DNA of 64,000 bases from an uncultured Pseudanabaenaceae cyanobacterium (GTDB lineage Bacteria; Cyanobacteriota; Cyanobacteriia; Pseudanabaenales; Pseudanabaenaceae): contig CALGKB010000004.1 in assembly GCA_937927915.1 (NCBI GenBank), forward strand, positions 542,901-606,900, in the 5' to 3' direction. The notes below the pieces were generated by a model. The model did not search any database. It was given only the letters and a program-made list of their open reading frames with translations, and was not told where the DNA came from. A program made the position numbers and the translations under genes. Positions 51,877-61,693 of the stretch are shown here, piece by piece (position 1 is the first letter of the stretch; each line of letters starts with the position of its first letter).

Positions 51877-52821
51877 TTAAGTCCCTAACATTTGTCGCCA
51901 ACACTTTACACACCGCATAAATAGATCAGTTGCAGTATCCTGCTCCCAGGATAACTCAACACCAAATCCTAATTCCATCAGCCTTCCTGTGACAGGAGTT
52001 TCTGTCCTATCAGGTAGGGGAAAACCATATCTGCTAGCTTCTTCCTGCTCTAAAAACTCACCCGCACCCAGTAACATTGTGGTATCCCATTCTTTTTGAT
52101 ACTTGCCTTTCATAAGAATTTTCTTTTCTTCACTTTCGTCTAATACGCAAGCAGGATATTGAACTGTAGCTTTGTTGTAGTGTACACTCACCATGCCCAA
52201 ACCCCTAGATTTGGCAAATCCCAGTGCAAACCAGCCCTCATCTAAGTCCCGTAAAACTAAACCTAGTAAGCCCAACTGTGCTAGATAAAAATTTTTCAAA
52301 TGTATTCTTGTCCTAAATTCCCCGCTTGTACAAACTTGGTAATTAAATGGACCCACTGCCACGGCGCCAGAAACCCGGTCGATCGCTACACCACTTCTTT
52401 CCTCTAAGGTAATACTTCCCAGATCAATGGGGTAGGCATCTTCGATACGGAAATGACTGGCAAGGTAGGGATGACCAAATAAACGATCGGTAAAGGAAGA
52501 AAGCTTATAGGCATCAAAGCCATCTTTATTTTTTAAGTAATCAAACTTATCTCTTGTAGGATTACTTGCCCATAGCTGATGGTTATCATTTCTGTTATCT
52601 CGACCCACAGTGCGTACAATTCTTTCTGCATGGGCACGGATTGCACCCTTAAGAGAACTGCCTGGCAAATAAACTGTCCTACGACCTTGATAGTATGTTT
52701 CCACAAATTCCATATCTGGCTTAGTAGGGTCAGCACTAGTTTTCCCTGACTTGATCAGTAGAGGAGTTTCTATCTTAAGTGTTAAATCAATCATACAATA
52801 ATTAACTAACTTTCTGTGCAT
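51877..52821 (-). CDS. RAMP-family (Cas7/Csm3-type) CRISPR protein
   Basis: 314 residues from ATG 52819-52821, chosen because AGGGAG lies 6 bases before it; an ATG two codons earlier and one at 52794 are alternatives. LKIETPLLIKSGKTS, LPGSSLKGAIRAHAE, FGHPYLASHFRIEDAYP and RSGVAIDRVSGAV are the RAMP core; GFAKSRGLGMVSVHY is the glycine-rich end. The GVAIDR motif is shared with the 276-residue RAMP in this operon. Probably a Cas7 subunit of the crRNA complex. Confidence 0.82.
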   Translation of the reverse strand: MHRKLVNYCMIDLTLKIETPLLIKSGKTSADPTKPDMEFVETYYQGRRTVYLPGSSLKGAIRAHAERIVRTVGRDNRNDNHQLWASNPTRDKFDYLKNKDGFDAYKLSSFTDRLFGHPYLASHFRIEDAYPIDLGSITLEERSGVAIDRVSGAVAVGPFNYQVCTSGEFRTRIHLKNFYLAQLGLLGLVLRDLDEGWFALGFAKSRGLGMVSVHYNKATVQYPACVLDESEEKKILMKGKYQKEWDTTMLLGAGEFLEQEEASRYGFPLPDRTETPVTGRLMELGFGVELSWEQDTATDLFMRCVKCWRQMLGT

Positions 52822-52856
52822 AATCATCTCCCTATAGTCACTAAACTTTCAACTTC

Positions 52857-53447
52857 CTAGTTTGCCATCTGAGAAACATAATGCACTACACTGACTAGCT
52901 GTTCTAGGTGAAATATACTGTAGGCAATTAAATTTTTGACAAACATTTGGTTCCTCAGCTTGGCAAACTCCCATGTGTAGCTGTTGCTAACAATGCCGTA
53001 GACTGTTACTGACTCCTGATTTAACTTGTTTGCCGCTACCATCTCTGCTAAACACTCTTCCCATCCCCCATCAAAATCATCTTTCTTTGCTTCAACAATA
53101 ATAATGTAAGGTCGATCGAAAACTATCTTACCCCTAGGAGAACGACGGGCTACAACATATCCAGAGAAGTCAGATATTAGATTAATATAAGCCAGATATT
53201 GATGGCTCCACAGAGTCAAGGTTGCACTATATTTTTTCCGTACTTCCTGCAACAGAGGATATATCAAATTTTCACATAGAGCGTATTCTGAATTGTTAAC
53301 TACTCCCTCCTTCATAACAAACTGTCGGTCTTCTATAAAATAGTCTGGTAAATTAAACTGCAGGGGCTGTATAAAATTTGCCTTTTCATAGCTGCTACCC
53401 AACTCTCTTATAGCATCACTAAGTTGCTTAAAACTGTTAAAAGCCAT
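52857..53447 (-). CDS. PD-(D/E)XK nuclease-like protein inside the type III operon
   Basis: 196 residues from ATG 53445-53447 (overlaps the RAMP stop as TGATG). The core VARRSPRG...DRPYIIIVEAKKDDFDGGW contains an E-A-K-K-D-D-F motif after a hydrophobic strand, preceded by a DFSGYVVARR Asp; this has the D...E-x-K layout of restriction-like nucleases. The following ECLAEMVAANKLN helix and VYGIVSNSYTWEFAKL strand are typical for that fold. Not a known Cas protein to me; target unknown. Confidence 0.6.
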   Translation of the reverse strand: MAFNSFKQLSDAIRELGSSYEKANFIQPLQFNLPDYFIEDRQFVMKEGVVNNSEYALCENLIYPLLQEVRKKYSATLTLWSHQYLAYINLISDFSGYVVARRSPRGKIVFDRPYIIIVEAKKDDFDGGWEECLAEMVAANKLNQESVTVYGIVSNSYTWEFAKLRNQMFVKNLIAYSIFHLEQLVSVVHYVSQMAN

Positions 53448-54277
53448 CACTCGACCCCCAGTTTTATCACTAGCTGTTTCACCCAGCTCGATCGCATTTC
53501 CCTCCCATCTTGCCAGTCAGGTTCTGCACCGCTAGCTAACTTTTTTATGTAATTTAACACAAGACCCCGATCGGGATTTTCCCCGTCCTTTGTCATGTCA
53601 AACCATTTCATTTCTCTAATTCTAAGTGTAACAGTACCTAGCCCCCTGGATTTACCACCACCTAGTAAAATCTGCTCCCTCTCAAGCTGACTAAGCCCTA
53701 AACAAAGTAAGCCTAATTCCCACTGTGCTGCGTTTTCTACCACAGCAGAAAAATTAAAATCTACCCCCCCTGGTACAACCTGGTAGTCATAAAGTTTACC
53801 ATCAGCTGCCGTTTCAGTATCCCGATCAATTGCCACACCATCCCTTTCTTGATATTGTCCAAACCAAGTCTGGGGATCAACCATGAGGTCGCATATCTGT
53901 AGTTTTGCTGCTAACCAAGGTGCCCCAAATAAGTGGGAAATTAAGTCAGTTTTCTGCAGTAATAATTCTGTCAGTTTTTGGGGATTATCTCTGTTTTGAT
54001 CTTTGATCTTGTTAATCTCTTGTACATAGCTAGAGCTGGATAGTTCACTAGGGTCAATGGCATAGTTGCTGTCTATAGCCCTCAATATACTTTCCAGTCG
54101 CGATCGCAATACTCCCTTAAAACTAGAACCAGGAATATAGGGTCTGCCAAGACTATCTTTAATTACAGGTAAGTCACTACCGATCGGTTCATTCGACCTA
54201 CCACCGCTAATCCTAAAAGCAGTAATAGAAGTTAAAGTTCCTGTGATCTCCAGCCTGTTCCTAAAAACATGAAACAT
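53447..54277 (-). CDS. RAMP-family (Csm3/Csx7-type) CRISPR protein
   Basis: 276 residues. LEITGTLTSITAFRISGGRS, RPYIPGSSFKGVLRSRLE, ISHLFGAPWLAAKLQICD and RDGVAIDRDTETAADG are the Csm3/Csx7 signatures, with GGGKSRGLGTVTLRI near the end. It should line the crRNA and may carry one of the target-RNA-cleaving aspartates. Next to the putative small subunit. Confidence 0.85.
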   Translation of the reverse strand: MFHVFRNRLEITGTLTSITAFRISGGRSNEPIGSDLPVIKDSLGRPYIPGSSFKGVLRSRLESILRAIDSNYAIDPSELSSSSYVQEINKIKDQNRDNPQKLTELLLQKTDLISHLFGAPWLAAKLQICDLMVDPQTWFGQYQERDGVAIDRDTETAADGKLYDYQVVPGGVDFNFSAVVENAAQWELGLLCLGLSQLEREQILLGGGKSRGLGTVTLRIREMKWFDMTKDGENPDRGLVLNYIKKLASGAEPDWQDGREMRSSWVKQLVIKLGVE

Positions 54278-54285
54278 ATTTACCT

Positions 54286-54765
54286 CTATCTCCCAGCGCT
54301 TGACCTATTAGAATTTTTTAACAAACTTTCCGCCACTAAAGCTGTATGCTCCCTTGCCAAATAGCCTAGAAAGAGCCTAGATAATGTCAGGTGTATCGCC
54401 TTTGATATTCTTTCTTTTTCTCCTCCGTGTGCGTCGGTAACATCGGCAGTTATTTTTGCTAGAATATCTCCCAAGCCATCAATTTGATCTATCAGAGCCT
54501 GAGCAAAGACTTTCCCGCTTCTTTTTTCTTTCCATATCGGGCTTGAACCTTGTCTGCCCATTTGATAGCGTATAAAGTTCTTGAGTACTTCTATAGAACC
54601 TGTCTCGATCGCTACGGCTAAAACATTCCTAAAGGGAGACTTTTCACTACTACCTTCCTTAGCAATATCAAAGTCACGAGCTAATTTCTGTGCTCGCTGA
54701 ACAACTTCATCTAATTGCTCCTGTATTTTTGACTGCAACAGTAAGTAAAATTTGGGGTCATCCAT
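54286..54765 (-). CDS. Putative Cas11-like small subunit
   Basis: 159 residues, all helical with charged surface (YLLLQSKIQEQLDEVVQRAQ, AVAIETGSIEVLKNFIRYQMG, ISKAIHLTLSRLFLGYLA). Position between csx10 and a Cas7-type gene, size and helical content fit a Cas11 small subunit of a type III complex. No recognisable family motif; the call is contextual. Confidence 0.5.
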   Translation of the reverse strand: MDDPKFYLLLQSKIQEQLDEVVQRAQKLARDFDIAKEGSSEKSPFRNVLAVAIETGSIEVLKNFIRYQMGRQGSSPIWKEKRSGKVFAQALIDQIDGLGDILAKITADVTDAHGGEKERISKAIHLTLSRLFLGYLAREHTALVAESLLKNSNRSSAGR

Positions 54766-54768
54766 AAC

Positions 54769-55991
54769 TCACACTACCTCCTCCCTAAACACAGAATGAA
54801 ACTCATCGCTAACCCGCATCTGACCGAAACCTTCTACTGTCCTTCTACCTATACCCACCATCTCTAAAATCTGTAGTCTACCTAACCATTCCCCCATCAT
54901 CGCTTTGTCACAGCTAAACAAGTAAACCGAGCCTTTATTTGTTACTAACTCCACATCCTTTAATAACCCCCACGCACTATTCCAACCCGATCGATAACTA
55001 TAACTACTATAGGCAGTGTGCAATTTAAGACTAGGGTCTGCAATATTGGCATAGCTTGCTAACATAGTGGGAGAAACTACCATAGTTTTGTGCCAGTTCT
55101 CCTCCAGTATAGCATCAGATTGTAAGCCAACTACAAAATAAAACCGATGGGTCTCTAATATTTCTTTATTATTGGAAATTGCCTGTTGCCACATTTGGGC
55201 GCGGTTTTCCAAGGCTGCCTGGAATTTGTGCAGGCGATTCTCCAGGGAGTTATCCTTTTGTGGGGCTGTTGCTGTTATACGTACTTTTCCTAGTCCCCTA
55301 GATGTAGATGTGCCTATTCTTAGGTGCTCACAGTTGCAATTGATGAACTGCAATAAGCGATCGGCTAGCTCCTCTGTAGGGACAACAATGCCCCCTGCAA
55401 ATTTCATGTTCTGCCACACTAATTTGTTGTTATCCTTTGTGGGATATTGTTCGTTGATTACTTCAAGGGAGTATAGAACATCATCTTCTGCTGTACTACG
55501 ATGGCGATTGATTCCTACTCTCGTTAAAATTCGTTTACTAACTTTATGGGGATAATATTTACCGTCCTGACGGCTAAAGAATGTGCTGTAACTATCTAAT
55601 CTGCCGCCATCCTTGGGACAGACAGGGTCATAAATCCACCCCAATTGATCAGCACAAAAGCGATCGATGAGGGTATCAAATACACCATTCTTACTCTGGG
55701 AGATAAACCCACTATTAGTTTTAGAGCTAAGAGCAGTAGCAGGCAGCCAATAAACAGGTGCATTGGTATATTCTTGGTTGCCATTTTCCCTCGTAGCAAC
55801 AGCGGGATATAAGTTCTGGAATATGGCGGGATTATCGCTTAGGAATAACTCTCTAAAATCTCCACCGTTAGTTTGTAGATTCTGATTTCTTATGTTTGCT
55901 TGATCAAATTGGTCTAAAACAAGATTGGCAATAGCTCCCCTCAATGCCCAAGAGGTGATAGTGTTTCTAACACGATGTGCAGATATTTCAT
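54769..55991 (-). pseudogene. csx10: csx10 (Cas5-type RAMP) with apparent 5' frameshift/deletion
   Basis: The start expected from operon structure is ATG 55989-55991, overlapping the upstream Cas7 stop by 4 bp. It reads MKYLHIVLETLSPLG and stops 16 codons on. The rest of the protein lies in another frame from 55944: LRGAIANLVLDQF, then GTSTSRGLGKVRI and a C-terminus IGRRTVEGFGQMRVS, typical of Csx10. The usual YIPGS-xLRGAIA segment is joined directly to LSPL with a gap of about 20-25 codons and a frame change. If real, the protein lacks its first strands, or starts at TTG 55942-55944. A sequencing error is possible. Confidence 0.65.
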
Positions 55992-56662
55992 CCTAGTTCA
56001 CTCCAGCTTGAGTCTGACTCTTCTAAGTTATCTATATACCATTTCACCCACCCCATGCCTGCTGATTTACTCCCACCCAAATTTTTAATCTGTCTCAGTG
56101 CGGATATGAGCAATGCTTTTGTATAAAGGGGGGCACTTTTAGTAATGTGAATCTGACCAATAAATTCTAACTCAGCCGCGACAGGGCTAGTTTCTGTGTA
56201 ATACAATTTACGATCCTCTGCAGTGTGTAAATATCTGTTAATGGTTACGCCAGGTCTGATCACCTCCTCTGTCTCTCCTAGTTCACAGATTAGGTCGTCA
56301 ACTATTATACGGGAGGGCAGAAAAGGGTCACCAAAGATTTGGGAGATAGGACAGTGAAAGCCGCGATAACCATCTAGTTTGTATTGTGCACAGGTACTTG
56401 TATCAGGACAGAGAAATGCAGGTAGCGGAGCGTAGTAAATTTCCCAACCGAGAGATGTGCCTATCTTTTCACATTCATGTCTTAGTCTGCCCTTGAGATG
56501 GGAACCTGGAATGATCATTTGCCCCCTAGCATTGCGCACGATCGCTTTATCAGCAAGACTGCCTGTAGAACCACCCGCTCCGATGGATAGGGCACTTGTA
56601 ACAATTAACTTAATCGGTATAGTTTCTCTGATGTGGGAGGTAAGATTTGTTAGATTGATCAT
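55988..56662 (-). CDS. RAMP-family (Cas7/Csm3-type) CRISPR protein
   Basis: 224 residues. IKLIVTSALSIGAGGSTGS, MIIPGSHLKGRLRHECEK, CPISQIFGDPFLPSRIIVDD and RPGVTINRYLHTAED are RAMP core motifs; GGSKSAGMGWVKWY is the glycine-rich closing loop. First backbone subunit after cas10, 3 bp downstream. In this copy the GVAIDR motif of the other RAMPs is GVTINR. Confidence 0.85.
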   Translation of the reverse strand: MINLTNLTSHIRETIPIKLIVTSALSIGAGGSTGSLADKAIVRNARGQMIIPGSHLKGRLRHECEKIGTSLGWEIYYAPLPAFLCPDTSTCAQYKLDGYRGFHCPISQIFGDPFLPSRIIVDDLICELGETEEVIRPGVTINRYLHTAEDRKLYYTETSPVAAELEFIGQIHITKSAPLYTKALLISALRQIKNLGGSKSAGMGWVKWYIDNLEESDSSWSELG

Positions 56663-56665
56663 GGC

Positions 56666-58807
56666 TTATGCCCCCTCATCTACTCCGTTGATAATACTGT
56701 AGAGATTAACTATTTCTCGCCAAATTGTCTCATAGGTCATGCGTTCAGAATTTTCCTCTGCTAAAGTCATCCAGGGGGCAAGATTACCTTTATTTTGGCT
56801 GTCCTTGGGCTGACACCATACTTCCTCAAAGTCTGTAACAAGAATGTTTTTAGCTGCTGCATTACTTAGACGGGAGCGAAAATAGCGATAGTTTAACATG
56901 GCTGCTTGTTTGCTCTGCTCCAATAAACTGCGAATTTGATATAGCTGGGATTTAGGGAATTTAGACTGTTGCAGAGCCTCGATCGTCTGTAGGAGAGCAC
57001 GTATTTCTATTAGGGTGTAGGGAGCACCATAGAGTTTGCGCTTGGGTGTAGAAAATTCTAGGGCATTCCTACGAAATTCACTAATACTGGAGGCAATGCT
57101 GGTCACGGATTTCATCACAAAAAAATCGATCGTTCCTCCTAGGTAACCCCTCTCCTTCAGTTTTTTTGCCTTCTGTTTGGCTGACTTTAATAATTCCTGG
57201 GCTAAATCCTGAGCATAGTAAATTGTTGTAGTTTGGGGAATAATGAGCACACCTGCTGAGATACTGAGTTGACATTGTTGTTGGCTTATAGCTTCTCTAA
57301 GCCTACTCCTATGAATTTGAGCAAAATCATATCTTTGCTGAGAAATATACTCGGAGGATTTTAGTAGCTCTTTCTCAAATTGTTCACATAGTGTCAAGGC
57401 AATTTCTAGGGCTTTGTTGGCGGGAGTAATTACTAGCACGTCATCGCCCCCGATCGTTATAATTTCAAAGGGATGGATAGTTGTGTTGTTACGGTCTCGC
57501 TGTTCCCGATCGGTTAATCCCGTGATTCTATGGGGATGGAGGTGCTGTGCAAGGGCGTAGTAGGTAGATTGCTCTGTAGCTTGTAAAACATCACGACTAA
57601 ACTTTTGGTACTGGTCAGGAGTTTGAATGTTTTGAATATAGCCCCCCATATTGTTACCATCAGCATAGATAAAAGCAATGTATTTGTTACTAGCATTGCC
57701 AATTTCTTGTACCGATCGGGCTTCTTCTACCCCGGACTTATCCACTCCAGCATAATATTTCTCTTCTATTTCTGGATGACGGCTGAGAAATTCAGTAAAC
57801 TTAGTCACCCAACTTTTTAATATGCTTTTTTGGGGTTTTGTAGTGTCATCAGTGATGCCCGGTTGCCAATCGGCTAATTCGGATTGTTGATACCACTGGG
57901 TGTAGCTATCATCCCTTTTTAATAATTGTCCTGTCACAAATTGACGAGCACTAGCTTCCGATAAGCAGGAAACTGCGGGCAGACTTGCTTGGGTTATGAT
58001 TACTGCTGAGCGCTTTTCTGTGGTATCCCTCTGTATGTAGGGATGGGTATCAAAGTGGGGGGGATAGGCACGACTAGGACGGTTGTCTAGGACGTTACCA
58101 GCCCTTCTTTGATTAAAACGAATTGCCAGTTGGGTTGTCAGTTGATTAAAGCCCTTAGATATTTCTTGCCCTGGGGGAAAATTAGCTTGAATAAGGGGGT
58201 GCTGCCAATTAATGTTGTCGCAGTTGTCCAGACCTAAAAAAATTTCATAGAGTTTATAGACTGCCCCCACAGCACAGGAATTAGCAGTCAGAGTTTCATA
58301 GGTGTATCTTTTTTCAATGGCATCAGCTAACTGATCAATGTGTTGATAGGGACAGAAAGCTAAAATGTTACCTCCTGTGGAGTAGATGATCAGTTCTGGG
58401 ATAAGGACTGCAGCTAAGCCAGGAAAGTGTCTTTCTAGCCAGGTCGATCGTAAATTTTGACAATAACCTTTAGCCTCCTGACAATGGGGATATAAATCAC
58501 TCTGTTCACAACCAAAGAAAGCAGGGAGATCAACTAAATTAATGCGGTCTAAAATGCCGGAGGCTCCCCTTATCGCTGCTAATTTGTCAGACTCAAAAAC
58601 ATACTGTTTAATTTTTGTTGCCCCTCCATAGACTAAGCCAATGGGGTAATTCAGTTCCTTGGTGACCTGATTTCTGAGAATCTTACTCTCTATTTCTTGC
58701 AGTTCTGGCGATAGTTTTCCTGCCTGGAACTCCTTCCTTGCGCTGTCATCTACTCCCTCCTTTGCCTGTAGTATACACCACAGCAATCCCTTCAGTAGGT
58801 AGCGCAT
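56666..58807 (-). CDS. cas10: Type III effector large subunit Cas10, no HD domain
   Basis: 713 residues. The N-terminal conserved KQYVFESDKLAAIRGASG is already at residue 67, so there is no room for the usual ~150-residue HD nuclease and no H-D motif is visible. Two palm domains: YIAFIYADGNNMGGY at about 376-390 and the cyclase GGDD at 453-456 (TIGGDDVLVITP). It should make cyclic oligoadenylate after target RNA recognition, without DNA cleavage by HD. First gene of the operon, GGGAG before the ATG at 58805-58807. Confidence 0.9.
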   Translation of the reverse strand: MRYLLKGLLWCILQAKEGVDDSARKEFQAGKLSPELQEIESKILRNQVTKELNYPIGLVYGGATKIKQYVFESDKLAAIRGASGILDRINLVDLPAFFGCEQSDLYPHCQEAKGYCQNLRSTWLERHFPGLAAVLIPELIIYSTGGNILAFCPYQHIDQLADAIEKRYTYETLTANSCAVGAVYKLYEIFLGLDNCDNINWQHPLIQANFPPGQEISKGFNQLTTQLAIRFNQRRAGNVLDNRPSRAYPPHFDTHPYIQRDTTEKRSAVIITQASLPAVSCLSEASARQFVTGQLLKRDDSYTQWYQQSELADWQPGITDDTTKPQKSILKSWVTKFTEFLSRHPEIEEKYYAGVDKSGVEEARSVQEIGNASNKYIAFIYADGNNMGGYIQNIQTPDQYQKFSRDVLQATEQSTYYALAQHLHPHRITGLTDREQRDRNNTTIHPFEIITIGGDDVLVITPANKALEIALTLCEQFEKELLKSSEYISQQRYDFAQIHRSRLREAISQQQCQLSISAGVLIIPQTTTIYYAQDLAQELLKSAKQKAKKLKERGYLGGTIDFFVMKSVTSIASSISEFRRNALEFSTPKRKLYGAPYTLIEIRALLQTIEALQQSKFPKSQLYQIRSLLEQSKQAAMLNYRYFRSRLSNAAAKNILVTDFEEVWCQPKDSQNKGNLAPWMTLAEENSERMTYETIWREIVNLYSIINGVDEGA

Positions 58808-58854
58808 GCTCCCTCCCCCCTTACTGGCTATAATCTTAGCGCAGGGATAGGAAA

Positions 58855-60747
58855 CTAGGAAGTAGGTAACAAAATTTCAAACTCTGTCCCTGTTACTTTT
58901 TTGCCATCCATAACGTAGGGGGAATTCAGTAATATCTTGCCTTTGTGTTTTTGTACTACGATCTCATGGGTGATTGCCATACCCAAACCTGTGCCCTTGC
59001 CTGCTGCCTTGGTGGTAAAGAAGGATTCAAAAATACGCTTTTGGTGTTCAGGGGGAATGCCTTCGCCATTGTCTGCAATCTTGATGGAGAGAAAATCATT
59101 GCCATTCTCCTGTTTCAAGCCTGTAGAAATAATAATTTTCGGTTGCCAACCATTGCGACCAATTTTCTCCATCTTTTCATAGAGGGCATCAATGGCATTA
59201 CCAATAATATTCATAAATACCTGCATCAGTTGCCCCTGGAAGCCTAAAATTTCTCCTACTTCTTCGTTGAAGTGTTTTTCCACTGTGATTTGGTCTTTAA
59301 GGCGATTGCTCAAAATAGTGAGACTGTTTTCAATACATTCATGGATGTCCAAAATATCCGGCACAACTTCTTCCATGTGGGAGAAACTCTGTAAACCAGT
59401 TACCAAATTGCGCAATTGTTCCGCTCCCAACTTGATACCGTTGACCACTCTAGGCAGGTCATGGATTACATAGCTGAGATTCTCTGTTTCTATCAGCTGC
59501 TGCAGGGTGGGATGGGAGATTTCCCGTTGCAGTGTCTCTATAGTTTTGACCAGACTTTGACAATAGCTCTGCAGGTATTCTACATTGCCGTGGATGAAAT
59601 TAACGGGGTTGCGAATGTCATGGGCAACTTCCGCGAGCATCTGTCCTAAACTTGCCATCTTTTCCATCTGCACTATGCGGGCTTTCGCCTGATCCCGTAA
59701 CATTTTAGAGGCGGTTTCTTGTATCTCTAACTGCGCTAACAAAAGGTCATGGAGGTCAAGCATTCTGTAGTTGTCCCGATCGATTTGCACTACCAATGGT
59801 TCGTAGATGAGGGCTTCTGCCCGTCTCAAAGCATTGACAGCAGCTACGACAACAGAGGTGTTCCCTGGCAAAATCATGGTGTCTAAGGCGCCAGCGTCAT
59901 ACATCTTCACGATCGGTCTTTTCAAGAATAATTCTTGCCCAAAGGGACGGGATAAAATCTCCAGGATGCGGCGGCGAGAAAGAAAGCCAAAGTATTTGCC
60001 GTTTTCTACAAGAATGACGCCGGGAATGAGAGTATTTTCTTCTAGATAACGAATAGCTTCACTGCCGGAGCGATTGGTTTCTAGCTGGAAGTCGTAGAGG
60101 GTCAATTCTTGAATAGTGGCATCAAGGGACAGACCTGTTGTTTTTTCTGCTTCCGTTGTGTCTTCTTCTGCGTAAACTTCGTTGATCGTAGAGGTAAGAG
60201 CGGCTAGTTTGCGAACAATTTCGTCGGTTTTGACTTCCCGTAAAGTGCGTACCTCTGTCTTCGGCGCTAAAACCGTAGTATCCTCTGTCTCTGCGCGGGT
60301 GGTGGCAAAAATCTGTTCTAAAGCGGCACGGGAAACAGAGAATTCCCCAATCTCCGCTACTCGCTCGACAATTGCATGGAGATTTTCGGAAAACAGACGG
60401 GGCAGGAGGTCTGCTGCGCCTAACCTGGTAGCCCACCGCTGCTTCAGGGGCAAAATCTGGTCCTGTTTGGAGTTGTTGAGAATGACTTTGGTTTTTACCC
60501 CGTTTTCACTGCACCACCGACATACCTCCACTGCCTGGAGGGAAGAACCATCACTGCTGGTGATCCCCATGTCCATCAAAATTAAATCAGGTAGTTTTTG
60601 GCCGCTGCGCTTCTCTTCTTTCAGGTATTGCGTCAGGTCTTCCTGGGGCGATTTCACTGTCACCTCTAAACCCTGGGACTCTAATACGGCTTGCCAGAGT
60701 TTTTCCTGCTCTTCGGAAATCTGCGCAATGACTACAGAAGGTGCCAT
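58855..60747 (-). CDS. Sensor histidine kinase with receiver-like and CBS-like domains
   Basis: 630 residues. N-terminal ~130 residues are receiver-like ([16 protein letters not shown]). A middle part (about 195-330, [20 protein letters not shown] ... [18 protein letters not shown]) is CBS-like. The kinase core has H-box [14 protein letters not shown] (phospho-His about 400), N-box [12 protein letters not shown]1 [10 protein letters not shown] and G2 [10 protein letters not shown]. It autophosphorylates and passes phosphate to an unlinked regulator. Transcribed toward the CRISPR operon, 47 bp before cas10; co-transcription is possible. Confidence 0.88.
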   Translation of the reverse strand: MAPSVVIAQISEEQEKLWQAVLESQGLEVTVKSPQEDLTQYLKEEKRSGQKLPDLILMDMGITSSDGSSLQAVEVCRWCSENGVKTKVILNNSKQDQILPLKQRWATRLGAADLLPRLFSENLHAIVERVAEIGEFSVSRAALEQIFATTRAETEDTTVLAPKTEVRTLREVKTDEIVRKLAALTSTINEVYAEEDTTEAEKTTGLSLDATIQELTLYDFQLETNRSGSEAIRYLEENTLIPGVILVENGKYFGFLSRRRILEILSRPFGQELFLKRPIVKMYDAGALDTMILPGNTSVVVAAVNALRRAEALIYEPLVVQIDRDNYRMLDLHDLLLAQLEIQETASKMLRDQAKARIVQMEKMASLGQMLAEVAHDIRNPVNFIHGNVEYLQSYCQSLVKTIETLQREISHPTLQQLIETENLSYVIHDLPRVVNGIKLGAEQLRNLVTGLQSFSHMEEVVPDILDIHECIENSLTILSNRLKDQITVEKHFNEEVGEILGFQGQLMQVFMNIIGNAIDALYEKMEKIGRNGWQPKIIISTGLKQENGNDFLSIKIADNGEGIPPEHQKRIFESFFTTKAAGKGTGLGMAITHEIVVQKHKGKILLNSPYVMDGKKVTGTEFEILLPTS

Positions 60748-60889
60748 GACGTTCTTCTACCTATAGCTATCTGTTACCATCTTGACCTTTCGCTAGGGGG
60801 TTGGCAACTAGCTATCCTTAACCTCTTCTTAATCTATTCTTAATTTAGTGGGAGGTGGTAGACTATGCACGGAAGTTAGAGGGCTGGCT

Positions 60890-61693
60890 ATGGCGGCAAA
60901 TTTACCGATTCCCGTGATTGTAGCAGGAGCAACAGGCAAGATGGGGCGGACGGTAGTCAAGGCGATCGCGGCAGCACCGGATATGGTGTTGATTGGAGCA
61001 ATGGGGCGCACCCACTTGGGGGAGGACATTGGGGAGGTAGTGGGCATTGGGGCACTGGAGGTGCCGGTGACCCATGATCTACAGGTGTTGTTAGCCCAGG
61101 GAGCGCAGGAACAGCAATACGCGGTTATGGTAGATTTTACCCATCCTCAGGTAGTCTATGACAACATCCGATCGGCGATTGCCTATGGGGTACGCCCTGT
61201 GGTGGGCACAACGGGTCTGACGGCGGCACAGATTGAGGATTTGGCGGAGTTTGCCCATAAAGCCAGTGTGGGGGTGGTCATTGCCCCTAATTTCTCTATC
61301 GGTATGATTTTGTTACAACAGGCAGCGATCGCTGCTAGTCAGTTCTACGACCACGTGGAAATCATTGAATTGCACCACGAACAGAAGGCAGATGCCCCCA
61401 GCGGCACGGCGATTAAAACGGCGCAGATGCTGTCGGAGTTTGGTAAGACCTTTAATCCCCAGGTGCAGACGGCAGGGCGGGGTAAGGTGGTGGGGGAAAA
61501 TATCCCCATTCACAGTGTGCGGTTGCCGGGGCTGGTAGCCCACCAAGCAGTGATTTTTGGTAGTGCAGGGGAGACCTACACTCTGCGCCACGATGTCATC
61601 GATCGGGCCTGCTATATGCCAGGGGTACTCCTGGCGGTGCGCAAAGTCATTACGCTGCAGTCTTTGGTCTACGGTTTGGAGAAAATTCTCTAG
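60890..61693 (+). CDS. dapB: 4-hydroxy-tetrahydrodipicolinate reductase
   Basis: 267 residues from ATG 60890. NAD(P) motif [14 protein letters not shown], the VGTTGLT strand, and the substrate motif [19 protein letters not shown] (catalytic H-H and K) are complete. It reduces the dihydrodipicolinate precursor in lysine and diaminopimelate synthesis. Convergent with infB, overlapping by 4 bp. Confidence 0.95.
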   Translation: MAANLPIPVIVAGATGKMGRTVVKAIAAAPDMVLIGAMGRTHLGEDIGEVVGIGALEVPVTHDLQVLLAQGAQEQQYAVMVDFTHPQVVYDNIRSAIAYGVRPVVGTTGLTAAQIEDLAEFAHKASVGVVIAPNFSIGMILLQQAAIAASQFYDHVEIIELHHEQKADAPSGTAIKTAQMLSEFGKTFNPQVQTAGRGKVVGENIPIHSVRLPGLVAHQAVIFGSAGETYTLRHDVIDRACYMPGVLLAVRKVITLQSLVYGLEKIL

